Below are positions 43,080-51,253 of a stretch of DNA of 64,000 nucleotides, one piece after another. This stretch comes from DASSFZ01 sp035292585. GTDB lineage: Bacteria > Chloroflexota > Anaerolineae > Fen-1058. The stretch is taken from the NCBI GenBank assembly GCA_035292585.1, contig DATDPU010000118.1:1-64000 (forward strand), written 5' to 3'. Under the pieces are notes generated by a model, which worked only from the letters and a program-made list of their open reading frames with translations, had not been told where the DNA came from and made no database searches. The position numbers and the translations under genes are program-made. Positions within the stretch are counted from its first letter, which is position 1; the number at the start of each line of letters is the position of its first letter.

Positions 43080-43529
43080 ATGAACGACGACTTCCAAACG
43101 AATTCGACTTCGTCACAGCCAGCCGGCTGGCTCTCCGGGCGACTGACGCGGCGGATGGAACGGATGCAGCGCCGCGCGGAAAGGCGCGCCGCACGCTACG
43201 CCGGCGGCGGCGCCTGGCTGATAGGCGTCGCCTTGATCATTCTGGGCGTCATCTTCATGCTCCAAAACACGGGAGTGGTGCTGATCGGTAATGGGTGGGC
43301 GCTGTTCATTTTGCTGCCGGCCCTGGGTTCGTTTGCCACGGCCTACGGCGCGTATCGCAACCATGGCGGGCGATTGAATGCGATGGCGCGCGGAGCGTTG
43401 ATCAGCGGCCTCGTCTTCACGGCTATCGCCGCTTTCTTTCTGCTCGACCTGGATTGGGGGAATTTGTGGCCGCTGTGGTTGATCCTGGCAGGCATCGGCG
43501 CGCTCGCCAACGCGCTGCTGCCCGACTAG
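43080..43529 (+). CDS. Small membrane protein, LiaI/LiaF (DUF5668)-like
   Basis: A 149-residue protein with a charged N-terminus rich in Arg/Glu (RLTRRMERMQRRAERRAARYA) and four hydrophobic segments, the first (AWLIGVALIILGVIFMLQNTG) with the LiaI-LiaF-like IxLGxxFLLxN pattern. Such proteins occur with envelope-stress regulators, but no two-component pair lies next to it. AAGGAG precedes ATG 43080. Role unknown. Confidence 0.7.
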   Translation: MNDDFQTNSTSSQPAGWLSGRLTRRMERMQRRAERRAARYAGGGAWLIGVALIILGVIFMLQNTGVVLIGNGWALFILLPALGSFATAYGAYRNHGGRLNAMARGALISGLVFTAIAAFFLLDLDWGNLWPLWLILAGIGALANALLPD

Positions 43530-43558
43530 TACCCCGACCACTTAATTTTGCGGGGTTC

Positions 43559-43599
43559 GGACGGCAGTTGCACTGCCGTCCACCGCAGTTCAACTGCGG
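43559..43599. repeat. Double palindrome (GGACGGCAGT / CCGCAGTT)
   Basis: GGACGGCAGTT-G-CACTGCCGTCC-type hairpin at 43559-43581 is followed at once by CCGCAGTTCAACTGCGG at 43583-43599. Both stems share the CAGTTgcACTG/CAGTTcaACTG core. They lie directly before the truncated SRPBCC gene. Confidence 0.85.
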
Positions 43600-43708
43600 C
43601 GGGAACTATGCAACTTCAGATTGTTGAAGCACTAGTCGCCCGCGCAGTCTGAACATCCGCTTCATCCTGCGCCCGTGGTACAGTCGCTGGGGCGCGACCG
43701 ATCACGAA

Positions 43709-44287
43709 GTGAAGCGACGCTTGCCCGGCGACGAGCGCACCTCGCATCCCAAGCTCGCGAACATGTGGGCTGTGAGCGTGCGTGCGCCAGCGGCTCAGGT
43801 CTGGCCCGGGGTAGCGCAGATCGGACGGGAACGCGGCGGGCTGTATTCGTACGAGTTACTGGAGAACATCGCCCGCTGCGAGATGCACAACGCGGATCAG
43901 ATCGTGCCCGAATGGCAATTGAAAACCGGCGATGCGGTGCGCCTCGGCCCGAAGGGATACCCGCTCTACAAAGTGGTCGAGGTTCAGCCGAATCGCGCGC
44001 TCGTCATGGCCGGGGCTGATCTGAAAACCGAGGAGGGTGTCGAGTTGAGCGATCCGCTGCCCCAGGCCTACGCCAACAGCACCTGGACATTCGTCGTCGA
44101 TCAGCGGGCCGACGGCGTGACGCGGCTGATGTGGCGTTGGCTGACGCACCCGATCGGCTTCGTGATGACGCGCAAGATGAGCGCGCGGCAGTACGCCAAC
44201 ACGCATCTCTTCAAGCCGCTCGGCATCCTGCTCGTTTACGCGGCCGCGTTCTTCGGGCTGGCCGTGTGGCGATTCAAGTTTGAGTGA
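43709..44287 (+). CDS. SRPBCC-type protein with truncated N-terminus
   Basis: A 192-residue protein with a START/SRPBCC-like ligand-binding domain (NMWAVSVRAPAAQVWPGVAQIGRERGGLYSYELLENIARCEMHNADQIVPEWQ) and a C-terminal transmembrane helix. The frame upstream of the GTG at 43709 stays open to a stop at 43625 and encodes NIRFILRPWYSRWGATDHEV, which looks like the natural continuation toward an N-terminal membrane helix. No start codon exists for it and the double palindrome lies just before. The gene was probably cut at its 5' end; whether it is still expressed is doubtful. Confidence 0.7.
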   Translation: MKRRLPGDERTSHPKLANMWAVSVRAPAAQVWPGVAQIGRERGGLYSYELLENIARCEMHNADQIVPEWQLKTGDAVRLGPKGYPLYKVVEVQPNRALVMAGADLKTEEGVELSDPLPQAYANSTWTFVVDQRADGVTRLMWRWLTHPIGFVMTRKMSARQYANTHLFKPLGILLVYAAAFFGLAVWRFKFE

Positions 44288-44325
44288 GGCATCAAATGCG
44301 CGTATCGATCTTCCCCATCGACAAG

Positions 44326-45261
44326 CTATGCGCTAGGGCCGGCCGGTGGGCGGGTCGCCCTGGAGTTCATCAATGCGATGACTTCCTGCATGCTCGGCGC
44401 TTGATACACCGATGGGAAGCGCGTGCAGGCGACGGCAGCGCAAGCCGCAGCGAATCGGATAGTTTCATCGTCCGGCATGTCCTGCAAAACGCCGTAAACA
44501 ACGCCGGCCCTGAAGGTATCCCCGGCGCCTAACGTATCTCGCACGGCGACGGGGAATGGAGTGAAACTCGATTGAAGGGGTGTATGCGGTGCAGCGTACC
44601 GAATCTCCCGGCTCCCAAAGGTAAAGATGACTAATCCCTGGCACGTTTCTCGATACGTGTTGAGCAGCTGCCTGTAATCACGATTCGGATATTCGCGGTC
44701 GAGGAATTCTTGAGAGCACACGCTAGCTCTGGCGCGCCGGGCAATCGCGCTGTCATGGCGGCAATCGATGGTCACGTAATCCTTGTGATGCTTCTCGCAC
44801 AACTCCGCGACCAAGTCCGATTCCTTTCCGAAAAACGGATCGAGCGCGATGCAGCGCGCCGCTTGAATCGAGGCTTCACTCGGAATAGTCCACAGTCTTC
44901 GCCCGCCAAATAAGTTGGCGACGAACCAGCCGAACACGGTGCGCTGCTCGCCATCGCAGAAGACGATATCGCGCCAACCCTCGAAGCCCGCCTGCCGAAT
45001 CATCGGCGAGCAATCAACGTTCCTGGCATTCAGGTACTTGAGCAAAGGCTGCTCCGTCTGTTCGCCGAGATAGCAGCCGTCGAGCGAGACGCGGGCGCCC
45101 AGGTTACTCAGAACGATAGCGGCATTGGCCGCTTCGCCGCCAGGGATGACGTAGGTTTCCTGAATCTCCCCGTAAGTATCGGGAGCCGGGAACTTGCCTT
45201 TCAACAGATGAATCGTCGACAACACGGTCATTCCATAGACGTAGACATCGATGTTGTTCAT
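44326..45261 (-). CDS. PfkB-family carbohydrate kinase
   Basis: A 311-residue ribokinase-like enzyme. GGEAANAAIVLSNLGARVSLDGCYLGEQ is the N-terminal PfkB signature and RDTLGAGDTFRAGVVYGVLQD the C-terminal one with the catalytic Asp in GAGD. It phosphorylates a sugar or nucleoside using ATP; the substrate cannot be read from sequence. Monocistronic, no sugar transporter next to it. Confidence 0.9.
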   Translation of the reverse strand: MNNIDVYVYGMTVLSTIHLLKGKFPAPDTYGEIQETYVIPGGEAANAAIVLSNLGARVSLDGCYLGEQTEQPLLKYLNARNVDCSPMIRQAGFEGWRDIVFCDGEQRTVFGWFVANLFGGRRLWTIPSEASIQAARCIALDPFFGKESDLVAELCEKHHKDYVTIDCRHDSAIARRARASVCSQEFLDREYPNRDYRQLLNTYRETCQGLVIFTFGSREIRYAAPHTPLQSSFTPFPVAVRDTLGAGDTFRAGVVYGVLQDMPDDETIRFAAACAAVACTRFPSVYQAPSMQEVIALMNSRATRPPAGPSA

Positions 45262-45318
45262 AGCTCTCGCTTGTCAACTCCCCTGCAATTTGTAATAGTC
45301 GCTATCGGAGCTAACCGA

Positions 45319-45384
45319 GTAGCATAGCGCCTTGTGCGCGTTGACGAGCACGCGGCCCTACGCTACGCCCATCAAAATCACTGT
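45319..45384. repeat. Diverged relative of the GTAGTCTAG repeat
   Basis: GTAGCATAGCGCCTTGTGC at the left and CGGCCCTACGCTACG at the right form the outer arms. The right flank CCCATCAAAATCA is the complement of the left flank of copy 1 (TGATTTTGATGGG at 19811-19823), showing a common origin in opposite orientation. Confidence 0.55.
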
Positions 45385-45399
45385 GGCGGAGCACCAGGT

Positions 45400-45549
45400 G
45401 GAAATACAGACTTCCGATTGATAACGCCATCATGGACAACCACTCGATTCGTACATCGGGATACCCAATTCGAACTCGCCGGGGCCGCCGCCATAATCGT
45501 TCCCTAACGCCACCCTGCCGCCCAACTCGACGAACGCGCGCAGGTTGTT
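45400..45549 (-). pseudogene. Amidohydrolase C-terminal fragment, frameshifted
   Basis: On the minus strand from 45549 the frame reads NNLRAFVELGGRVALGNDYGGGP and then EFELGIPMYE, a metal-dependent amidohydrolase C-terminal signature (GG.VALG.D....). It then hits a stop at 45430-45432. Losing one A in GAAATCGAG to GAATCGAG explains this: the next frame continues IEWLSMMALSIG. The N-terminal part of the gene is absent, so this is a remnant. Confidence 0.7.
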
Positions 45550-45558
45550 GGTCGTTCG

Positions 45559-46254
45559 TCATTCGTCGATCGTTCGGTCTTCGATCTCCCACGCATGATC
45601 GAGCACGTGCCAGGCAATACGACGGACGAAATAGCGCGGTCGCCATCGGACGCCGCCGCGAGGCCCGCGCTCCGGTATCTCGCCCCGCGCCGCCGAGGCC
45701 AGCCCTTTCAGAATGTCCTGCCGGATACGGCGGAGTTCCTCGTCCGAATCGGCTTCTTCAGCTATCTTGAACTTCCAACCGAGCTGCGCGAGATAGCCGG
45801 CGTCGCTGCCGAGTGTGTGCTTGACGATTCCCTCTAAGTCCCGGCCGCCGCCGCGCGGGCCTTTGCGTAGATCCTTCCCGCGAGCGGCCTTTGCCGCTGC
45901 GTCGAATGCCCGCCAGCAAGCGGCCAATAGCGTCTGGAAACGCCGCAGCTCTGCGGCTTTCACGTCATGTGCATCGACGGCCGGGGCGATGCCGGGCGCG
46001 CCGAAATCGGTGGTCGGGGCGCCGTCGAGCCGCTCGCTCACGTTGAACGCAGACTTGTCGGTCGGCGCTCGGAACTTGAGTCGCGTTGCGCGGAGGACGC
46101 GCGCGTAGCGCGGGCCAGAATCGAAGAGGGCTTGCAACGCCGATTCCTCATCGCGCCCGCTTCGACACCAGCCCGGCCAATCGATCGCGCCGGCGAAGGT
46201 TCGCTTTTCTCCAATTTCGAGGTAAACGGTTATCCGATTTGAAGATCGCGCCAT
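45559..46254 (-). CDS. DinB-like helical-bundle protein
   Basis: A 231-residue soluble protein: an N-terminal beta part (RITVYLEIGEKRTFAGAIDWPGWCRSGRDEESALQALFDSGPRYARV) and a C-terminal helical bundle with RDLEGIVKHTLGSDAGYLAQLGWKF and a closing RRIAWHVLDHAWEIEDRT, where the His residues of the bundle match the DinB metal-binding pattern. DinB-type proteins bind a divalent metal and often transfer thiols. ATG 46252-46254 has GGAG upstream. Role unknown. Confidence 0.75.
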   Translation of the reverse strand: MARSSNRITVYLEIGEKRTFAGAIDWPGWCRSGRDEESALQALFDSGPRYARVLRATRLKFRAPTDKSAFNVSERLDGAPTTDFGAPGIAPAVDAHDVKAAELRRFQTLLAACWRAFDAAAKAARGKDLRKGPRGGGRDLEGIVKHTLGSDAGYLAQLGWKFKIAEEADSDEELRRIRQDILKGLASAARGEIPERGPRGGVRWRPRYFVRRIAWHVLDHAWEIEDRTIDE

Positions 46255-46347
46255 AGTACGCTCCACACCCGCTTTATCCGGCTGAAGTATAACATGGGAA
46301 AACGCGTTGAGCTCTTCTTGAGTGATGTCACGATTTCGATTTAGGTG

Positions 46348-46471
46348 CTCACCTTACGCAAAAGGCCATTTCACCGCTGAGAACGCAGAGAGCGCGGAGC
46401 GGATTTCCTAGCACATCTCTGCGTCCTCCGCGCCCTCTGCGGTAAAATCCCACCCGACTGCGCAAGGTGAG
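46348..46471. repeat. Palindromic repeat with CTCACCTTACGCA ends
   Basis: CTCACCTTACGCA (46348-46360) and TGCGCAAGGTGAG (46459-46471) are inverted ends with one mismatch. Inside, CGCAGAGAGCGCGGAG pairs with CTCCGCGCCCTCTGCG. Single ends of the same type lie near 10752 and 60571. The 320-bp gap 46255-46574 holds no gene. Confidence 0.8.
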
Positions 46472-46574
46472 TTAGGTGATATGATAACGGCGAACCCGCC
46501 ACACGGGGATAACTGGACGACTTTGAATAGACCTTAGTCGCCAATCGAGGTGTGTAACGAGACGAAGTCACTCG

Positions 46575-47084
46575 ATGTCTCTCCTGAGTCATGTTCAGGC
46601 TATCCTGGCGCTGCCGGTCATGGTCACGATCGTCATCCCAGGCGTGATTATCCTGACGACGCAATCCGTGAACATCGGCTGGTCGTTGCCCGCACCGATC
46701 AATGGCTTGCCGTTACTCATCGGCGCATTGCTGATCGGGCTGGGACTGCTCCTCATCGTCAAGACCGTTGCGCTGTTCGCGACCGTTGGACAAGGCACGC
46801 TGGCGCCCTGGTCGGCTACCCGAATACTCGTCGTTCAAGGCGTTTATCGCTATGTTCGCAATCCGATGATCAGCGGCGTGGGCGCGATTCTGCTGGGAGA
46901 AGCCGTATTGCTCGGTTCGAGGTCGCTGCTAACATGGTTCGGCCTTGGCGCGCTGGTCAACCTGATCTACATTCCGTTCATCGAAGAAGTAGGGCTTGAG
47001 CAGCGGTTCGGTTCGGCGTACAGTGACTACAAGCGGCATGTGCCCCGCTGGATTCCGCGCCGGACGCCGTGGACAGGTGGCTAA
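46575..47084 (+). CDS. Isoprenylcysteine methyltransferase-like membrane protein
   Basis: A 169-residue protein with about four membrane segments and the ICMT/PEMT C-terminal signature GVYRYVRNPMISGV...IEEVGLEQRFGSAYSDYKRHVPRWIPR. The motif binds S-adenosylmethionine in methyltransferases acting on lipids or prenyl groups. In bacteria the substrate is mostly unknown. The end abuts a palindromic repeat at 47098. Confidence 0.85.
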   Translation: MSLLSHVQAILALPVMVTIVIPGVIILTTQSVNIGWSLPAPINGLPLLIGALLIGLGLLLIVKTVALFATVGQGTLAPWSATRILVVQGVYRYVRNPMISGVGAILLGEAVLLGSRSLLTWFGLGALVNLIYIPFIEEVGLEQRFGSAYSDYKRHVPRWIPRRTPWTGG

Positions 47085-47097
47085 CGAGAAGGTTCGA

Positions 47098-47232
47098 ACC
47101 ACGGATGACACGGACACCTGCACGGCACCAACCCCCTGCCTTCGACGGGGGCAGGTCGCAGTGCGGTGCAAGTGTGTCACAAGAGGAAAAAAGCAAAACA
47201 TCCGTGCGCGGAGCGTCCGTGTCATCCGTGGT
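47098..47232. repeat. 135-bp element with 18-bp perfect inverted ends
   Basis: ACCACGGATGACACGGAC (47098-47115) and GTCCGTGTCATCCGTGGT (47215-47232) are perfect inverted copies. No reading frame of its own. A shorter ACACGGATAAACACTGATCCGTGT at about 13079 looks related. Confidence 0.85.
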
Positions 47233-47254
47233 CAGCCTTTGGATTAAGGAATCT

Positions 47255-47770
47255 ATGTCACTTCAGATCCAGAACATCCAGCCTCAGCAATTGAACGCCG
47301 TCGAGAACGTTCATCAACAAGCTTTCCCAGAGCCTGGCGAGGCTCGCCTCGTCAGGCTGCTCCACGAGCGTCACCAAGCGCCTGTCTCGCTGGCCGCCGC
47401 GCTCGATACTCACCTCGTCGGGCATGTCTTGTTCTCGCCCGTCACCTTCGATCCGCCGCAACCGCACATTCGGGCAGTCGGATTGGCTCCGGTGGCTGTA
47501 TTACCCGAGCATCAACGGCAGGGGATCGGCTCGCAGCTGATTCGATGCGGCTTGCAGCAGTGCCGTGACGCAGGCTTTGATGCCGTCGTCGTTTTGGGCA
47601 ACCCGGCGTATTACTCGCGTTTCGGATTTACCCGCGCGCGCGACTATGGCCTGGGGAACGACTACCAGGTCGATGCGGAGTTCATGGCCCTCGAGTTGAA
47701 GCTGGGCGCACTAAACGGCGTTCGCGCGATCGTAAAATATCAACCGGAGTTTCAGGAGGCGGACTGTTAG
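47255..47770 (+). CDS. GNAT N-acetyltransferase, YhbS-like
   Basis: A 171-residue acetyltransferase. The acetyl-CoA loop reads LPEHQRQGIGSQLIRCGLQQC and the YhbS-type VVVLGNPAYYSRFGFTRARDYGL follows. Substrate unknown. ATG 47255 with TTAAGGA upstream; the frame extends upstream only through the 47098-47232 repeat. Confidence 0.92.
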   Translation: MSLQIQNIQPQQLNAVENVHQQAFPEPGEARLVRLLHERHQAPVSLAAALDTHLVGHVLFSPVTFDPPQPHIRAVGLAPVAVLPEHQRQGIGSQLIRCGLQQCRDAGFDAVVVLGNPAYYSRFGFTRARDYGLGNDYQVDAEFMALELKLGALNGVRAIVKYQPEFQEADC

Positions 47771-47866
47771 GCCAATCCCTGCGAAGGTTTCAAAAGCGCT
47801 CAACCGTCGCAAGGGTGAGTACAACTTCCATCAACAATCCGCAATCCGCAATCGAGGAGCCAGGCA

Positions 47867-48778
47867 ATGACCCAATCCGCGTTACTATCCGATGTCTCGC
47901 CTTACGTCTATGGAACGACGCGACTGGGCGATGAACAGATCGCTTTTGACGATCGCGTCAACGTCGCCCGCGCGGCTATGAACGCAGGCATCTGGTTTCA
48001 CACCAGTCATACCTATGGCAATGCGCTGAAGGTGTTGCGTGCGGCGTTTGACCAGGATCGCAATAAAGCGCCCCAGCTGATTGTCAAAATCGGCTGGAGC
48101 AGGGTGGACGAGCTGCGGACTGTCATTCGGCAGAATCTTGACCCGTTGGGGCTGGACAGTCTGGAACTGGGGCAGCTATGCTTGAGCGGGCAGCTGGCCG
48201 ATGACTTTGCCAACGGCGGCGAGTGCTATGCGGCGTTTGCGCGTCTCAAGCAGCAGGGGTTGGTTCGGCGTTTCGTGCTCGAAGTGTTTCCCTGGACATC
48301 GAACGTGGCGCTCAAAGCGCTGCGCGGCGGCTATCCGCAGGGCATCGTCGATGGCTACATTTTCTATCTCAATCCCTTGCAGCGTTTTGCGTCTAACGAG
48401 CTGTGGGAGCTGCTCATCGAACGCAACGAGCCTATCATCGCCATGCGCACCCTTGCCGGCGGCCCGGTGCATCGGCTGCGAGATGTTCCGGGCGCGGCGT
48501 GGAAAGAATACTTGCAAAGGCGCGCGGTCGAAGTGGCGCCGATATTCGAGCGCTCCGGCATCGGCAGCTGGACGGAATTCTGCGTGCGTTTTGCTCATAG
48601 CTTCTCGCAGGTGCGGGCCACCGTCGGCGCCACGAGTCGTTTGGAGAATCTCAAGGAATTTCTGGCCGCCGCTGCGAACAGCCAGCCGCTGCCTGAGCAT
48701 ATTCGGAATGAGATCGTCAGGCTGCACTACCGTTGGTCGGATGAACTTGATATGCACGCGGAACCCGGGTCGATGTGA
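47867..48778 (+). CDS. Aldo/keto reductase-family protein
   Basis: A 303-residue protein with the AKR barrel outline: YVYGTTRLGDEQIAFDDRVNVARAAMNAGIWFHTSHTYGNALKVLRAAF, where Tyr of TYG and the later Lys (QLIVKIGW) would be catalytic, followed by LGLDSLELGQLCLSGQ in place of the usual D-x-x-x-x-H strand. The Asp before the Tyr is replaced by the THTSHTY context and the active-site His is not evident, so the redox role is uncertain. Confidence 0.7.
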   Translation: MTQSALLSDVSPYVYGTTRLGDEQIAFDDRVNVARAAMNAGIWFHTSHTYGNALKVLRAAFDQDRNKAPQLIVKIGWSRVDELRTVIRQNLDPLGLDSLELGQLCLSGQLADDFANGGECYAAFARLKQQGLVRRFVLEVFPWTSNVALKALRGGYPQGIVDGYIFYLNPLQRFASNELWELLIERNEPIIAMRTLAGGPVHRLRDVPGAAWKEYLQRRAVEVAPIFERSGIGSWTEFCVRFAHSFSQVRATVGATSRLENLKEFLAAAANSQPLPEHIRNEIVRLHYRWSDELDMHAEPGSM

Positions 48779-49062
48779 GATTGCAACCGCTCCGCGCTGG
48801 ATTTGCCTCCCCATCCAGGTTACACCTTGCCAGCGATGATCGCGATGGCATCTGGCCCAACGGCAGCGGCTGAATGTTGCTGCCGGGCAGATCAGATTGC
48901 CCCAGAATCGACAGTCGCCCCAGAAAATGACTGTTTGGAAAGACCGTTCACGGAAACGCAGCGGCCCTGGGCGTCCTTCCTCGATACGCTCTTGGGGTTT
49001 ATCTGTGCTGTGCTTGTTTTCATCGTTCGATCTCCTTTCGCTCGGCCAAACCTACTGGCAAC

Positions 49063-49359
49063 CTAACCGCCAGCCATGGCCCCCACGACCAGAAATGCCT
49101 CTGCGCCCGTCGTGACCGCGTCGGGCAGCGGGGCATCCACTGGTTCATGCGACATATCCTGCCCGCAGGCGAAAAATCGGATGAACGGCCGGCGCTGCGG
49201 CGTGACGTGGTCGCGGATCGTGCCGCGTAGCATCGGATACTGGGCCTCCAAGGCGTCCAGAATCGAGCCTAGCGTCGCCGGCCCCTCAACCTGGAGCTCG
49301 ACCTCTTTGCCGACGCGCGCCAGCGTCCGTAGATGATGTGGGAGTACAACTCGGATCAT
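49063..49359 (-). CDS. MoaD/ThiS-like beta-grasp protein ending in Gly-Gly
   Basis: A 98-residue ubiquitin-like protein: VVLPHHLRTLARVGKEVELQVEGPATLGSILDALEAQYPMLRGTI and the C-terminal AEAFLVVGAMAGG. The free GG end is what sulphur carriers and archaeal small modifiers need for adenylation. No E1-like or MoaE partner is adjacent. The start overlaps the stop of the BNR-repeat gene (ATGA), so the two are co-translated. Confidence 0.85.
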   Translation of the reverse strand: MIRVVLPHHLRTLARVGKEVELQVEGPATLGSILDALEAQYPMLRGTIRDHVTPQRRPFIRFFACGQDMSHEPVDAPLPDAVTTGAEAFLVVGAMAGG

Positions 49360-50471
49360 GGCAGTGTTTGAACTTCGACAGATAACACGGCTGGCAGGTC
49401 TCGGACGATAGGCGCCCAATTGTCGCCGGCATCGGCCGAGGCGTACACCTGCCCGCCGGTAGTGCCGAAATATACGCCGCACGCATCGAGTGAGTCAACC
49501 GCCAGCGCGCTGCGCAATACGTTGACGTAGCAATCGCTTTGCGGCAAACCTTTGGTAAGCGCCTCCCACGCGTTGCCGCCCGTGCGGCTGCGGTACACGC
49601 GTAGCCTGCCATCGGGCGGAAAGTGCTCCGAGTCGCTCTTGATCGGGACGACGTAGATCGTCTCCGGCTCGTGCGCGTGAACGGCGATCGGAAACCCGAA
49701 GTCGCTCGGCAAGTTGCCGCTGACCTCATGCCACGACTCGCCAGCGTCGTCGCTACGCATGACATCCCAGTGTTTCTGCATGAATAGCACGCCCGGACGC
49801 GAGCGGTGTAGGGTGAGGCTGTGGACGCAGTGGCCGACCTCGGCATTCGGGTCAGGCAGCTCGTACTGGGACTTGAGACCATGGTTCACTGGCCGCCAGG
49901 TCTGGCCGCCATCGTCGGTGCGGAACGCGCCTGCGGCCGAGATAGCGACGAAGATTCGGTGGGGATCGTTCGGATCCAGAACGATGGTGTGCAGGCACAT
50001 CCCACCGGCGCCGGGTTGCCACAGGTGTCCTTTGGCGCTGCGCAGCCCGGGAAGTTCCTGCCACGTTTGCCCGCCGTCGCTCGAGCGGAACAGGGCGGCG
50101 TCTTCGGCGCCGGCGTAGACCATATCTGGATCGGTCAGCGACGGTTGGAGATACCAGACGCGCTTGAACTCCCAGGGGTGCTGCGTACCGTCGTACCACT
50201 GGTGCGTGCCGGGGACGCCCTCGTACACAAACTTGTTGTCCACCGCCTCCCACGTCTTGCCACCGTCGTTGGAGCGCTGGATCAACTGCCCGAACCAGCC
50301 GGTGGATTGCGACGCATACAGCCGATTCGCGTCGGCGGGCGAGCCGTTGAGGTGATAGATCTCCCAGCCGGCGAAGTGCGGGCCACTGACCTCCCACCGC
50401 TCGCGCTTCCCATCCGAGGTGAGAATGAACGCGCCTTTGCGCGTGCCAACGAGAACTCGTATCTTGCTCAT
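49356..50471 (-). CDS. BNR-repeat (sialidase/sortilin-like) beta-propeller protein
   Basis: A 371-residue protein without signal peptide. Several Asp-box repeats are visible: RSNDGGKTWEAV, RSSDGGQTWQEL, RTDDGGQTWRPV, RSDDAGESWHEV, RSRTGGNAWEAL and SADAGDNWAPI. The catalytic Arg triad of true sialidases cannot be confirmed, so it is better called a propeller of unknown activity. It is coupled to a MoaD/ThiS-like gene by a 4-bp overlap, an arrangement I recall from other bacteria. Confidence 0.88.
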   Translation of the reverse strand: MSKIRVLVGTRKGAFILTSDGKRERWEVSGPHFAGWEIYHLNGSPADANRLYASQSTGWFGQLIQRSNDGGKTWEAVDNKFVYEGVPGTHQWYDGTQHPWEFKRVWYLQPSLTDPDMVYAGAEDAALFRSSDGGQTWQELPGLRSAKGHLWQPGAGGMCLHTIVLDPNDPHRIFVAISAAGAFRTDDGGQTWRPVNHGLKSQYELPDPNAEVGHCVHSLTLHRSRPGVLFMQKHWDVMRSDDAGESWHEVSGNLPSDFGFPIAVHAHEPETIYVVPIKSDSEHFPPDGRLRVYRSRTGGNAWEALTKGLPQSDCYVNVLRSALAVDSLDACGVYFGTTGGQVYASADAGDNWAPIVRDLPAVLSVEVQTLP

Positions 50472-50531
50472 GCTTTATGCCTCCTTTAGCTCTTGATGGT
50501 GCACACCGCCTGCCGAATTTCGCCCAGCCGG

Positions 50532-50930
50532 TTATTTCTTTTTCCCGCCGGACAGATTGTGGGCGACGGCGGCGCGAATAAGGTCCTTCAAGGCAGCCGC
50601 GTTGATTCTGTCGCCTTCGTGGAGGTCAATGGCGCGCGTGGCCTTTGCCGCAAGGCCGGCGTTGAAGAGGCCGTGCGTATCTTTCAGCAAAGCGCCTTTG
50701 AAGAAGTTGATCTTGAGATGGTCTTTGAAAGCGCCGACGGCAACCACATTCCCCTGGTGAGACCACACGGCCGTGCCCCACTTCCATTCTTCGGTAATGC
50801 CGGGGGCGGCCTCGAGAATCAGTTTTCGCAGTCGGGCCAGCATTTTGCCGCGCCAATCGCCCAGTGCTGCGATTTGGTTGGTGATGAATTGGGATGGGGT
50901 CAAGTCGTCTCTTGAAGTTGCTTTTTTCAT
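50532..50930 (-). CDS. DUF1801 domain protein
   Basis: A 132-residue protein with the DUF1801/YdhG-like fold signature: WRGKMLARLRKLILEAAPGITEEWKWGTAVWSHQGNVVAVGAFKDHLKINFFKGALL. Family members may bind metals or nucleotides but have no firm function. ATG 50928-50930 is chosen; the longer upstream start lacks family sequence. Confidence 0.88.
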   Translation of the reverse strand: MKKATSRDDLTPSQFITNQIAALGDWRGKMLARLRKLILEAAPGITEEWKWGTAVWSHQGNVVAVGAFKDHLKINFFKGALLKDTHGLFNAGLAAKATRAIDLHEGDRINAAALKDLIRAAVAHNLSGGKKK

Positions 50931-50994
50931 CTCACGGCTCTTAGTCGGCGAACGCATCAATTCTGGTGATCATTCACATCTCAATGGCTCATCG

Positions 50995-51048
50995 TCCGCG
51001 TCCGCTTCGCGCGGCCCGCGAGACGCGGGCCTAGAGCACTGGTGTGCA
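50995..51048. repeat. GCGGCCCGCGAGACGCGGGC intergenic repeat
   Basis: GTCCGCGTCCGCTTCGCGCGG followed by GACGCGGGCCTAGAGCA. Similar GACGCGGGCTT(A/C)GAGC endings lie at about 10850 and 60540. The remaining gap to 51253 holds a terminator and no gene. Confidence 0.5.
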
Positions 51049-51189
51049 ATCACCAGCATCAATTCTATTGCGCCGAAGGCTTGTTTGTAAACTCGGTCGC
51101 TTGGGCGGCGCCCTGGTGGCGAATGGCTGCGGCAACTATAGCACAACTGTTCTCGTCGGACAACCCCTAGCTTTGCAGTCGCAAACGAA

Positions 51190-51226
51190 CAACAGCGCCG
51201 CAGATCATAAATCTGCGGCGCTGTTG
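51190..51226 (-). terminator. Strong hairpin after the 51254-52087 gene
   Basis: CAACAGCGCCGCAGAT and ATCTGCGGCGCTGTTG form a perfect 16-bp stem with a 5-base loop. It lies 27 bp beyond the end of the minus-strand gene array; the U-run is weak. Confidence 0.7.
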
Positions 51227-51253
51227 CCAGTTCAGATTTGTGGTCCAACCGTC

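Noticed and set aside
43583..43599. CCGCAGTTCAACTGCGG as a terminator for the 43080-43529 gene
   Set aside because: No T-run follows on either strand; treated as a repeat.
47069..47254. Upstream extension of the GNAT gene
   Set aside because: The extension is encoded by the 47098-47232 palindrome and lies before a good start at 47255.
48779..49062. Possible gene fragment between the AKR and MoaD-like genes
   Set aside because: Short frames on the plus strand show no family resemblance and no ribosome-binding site.
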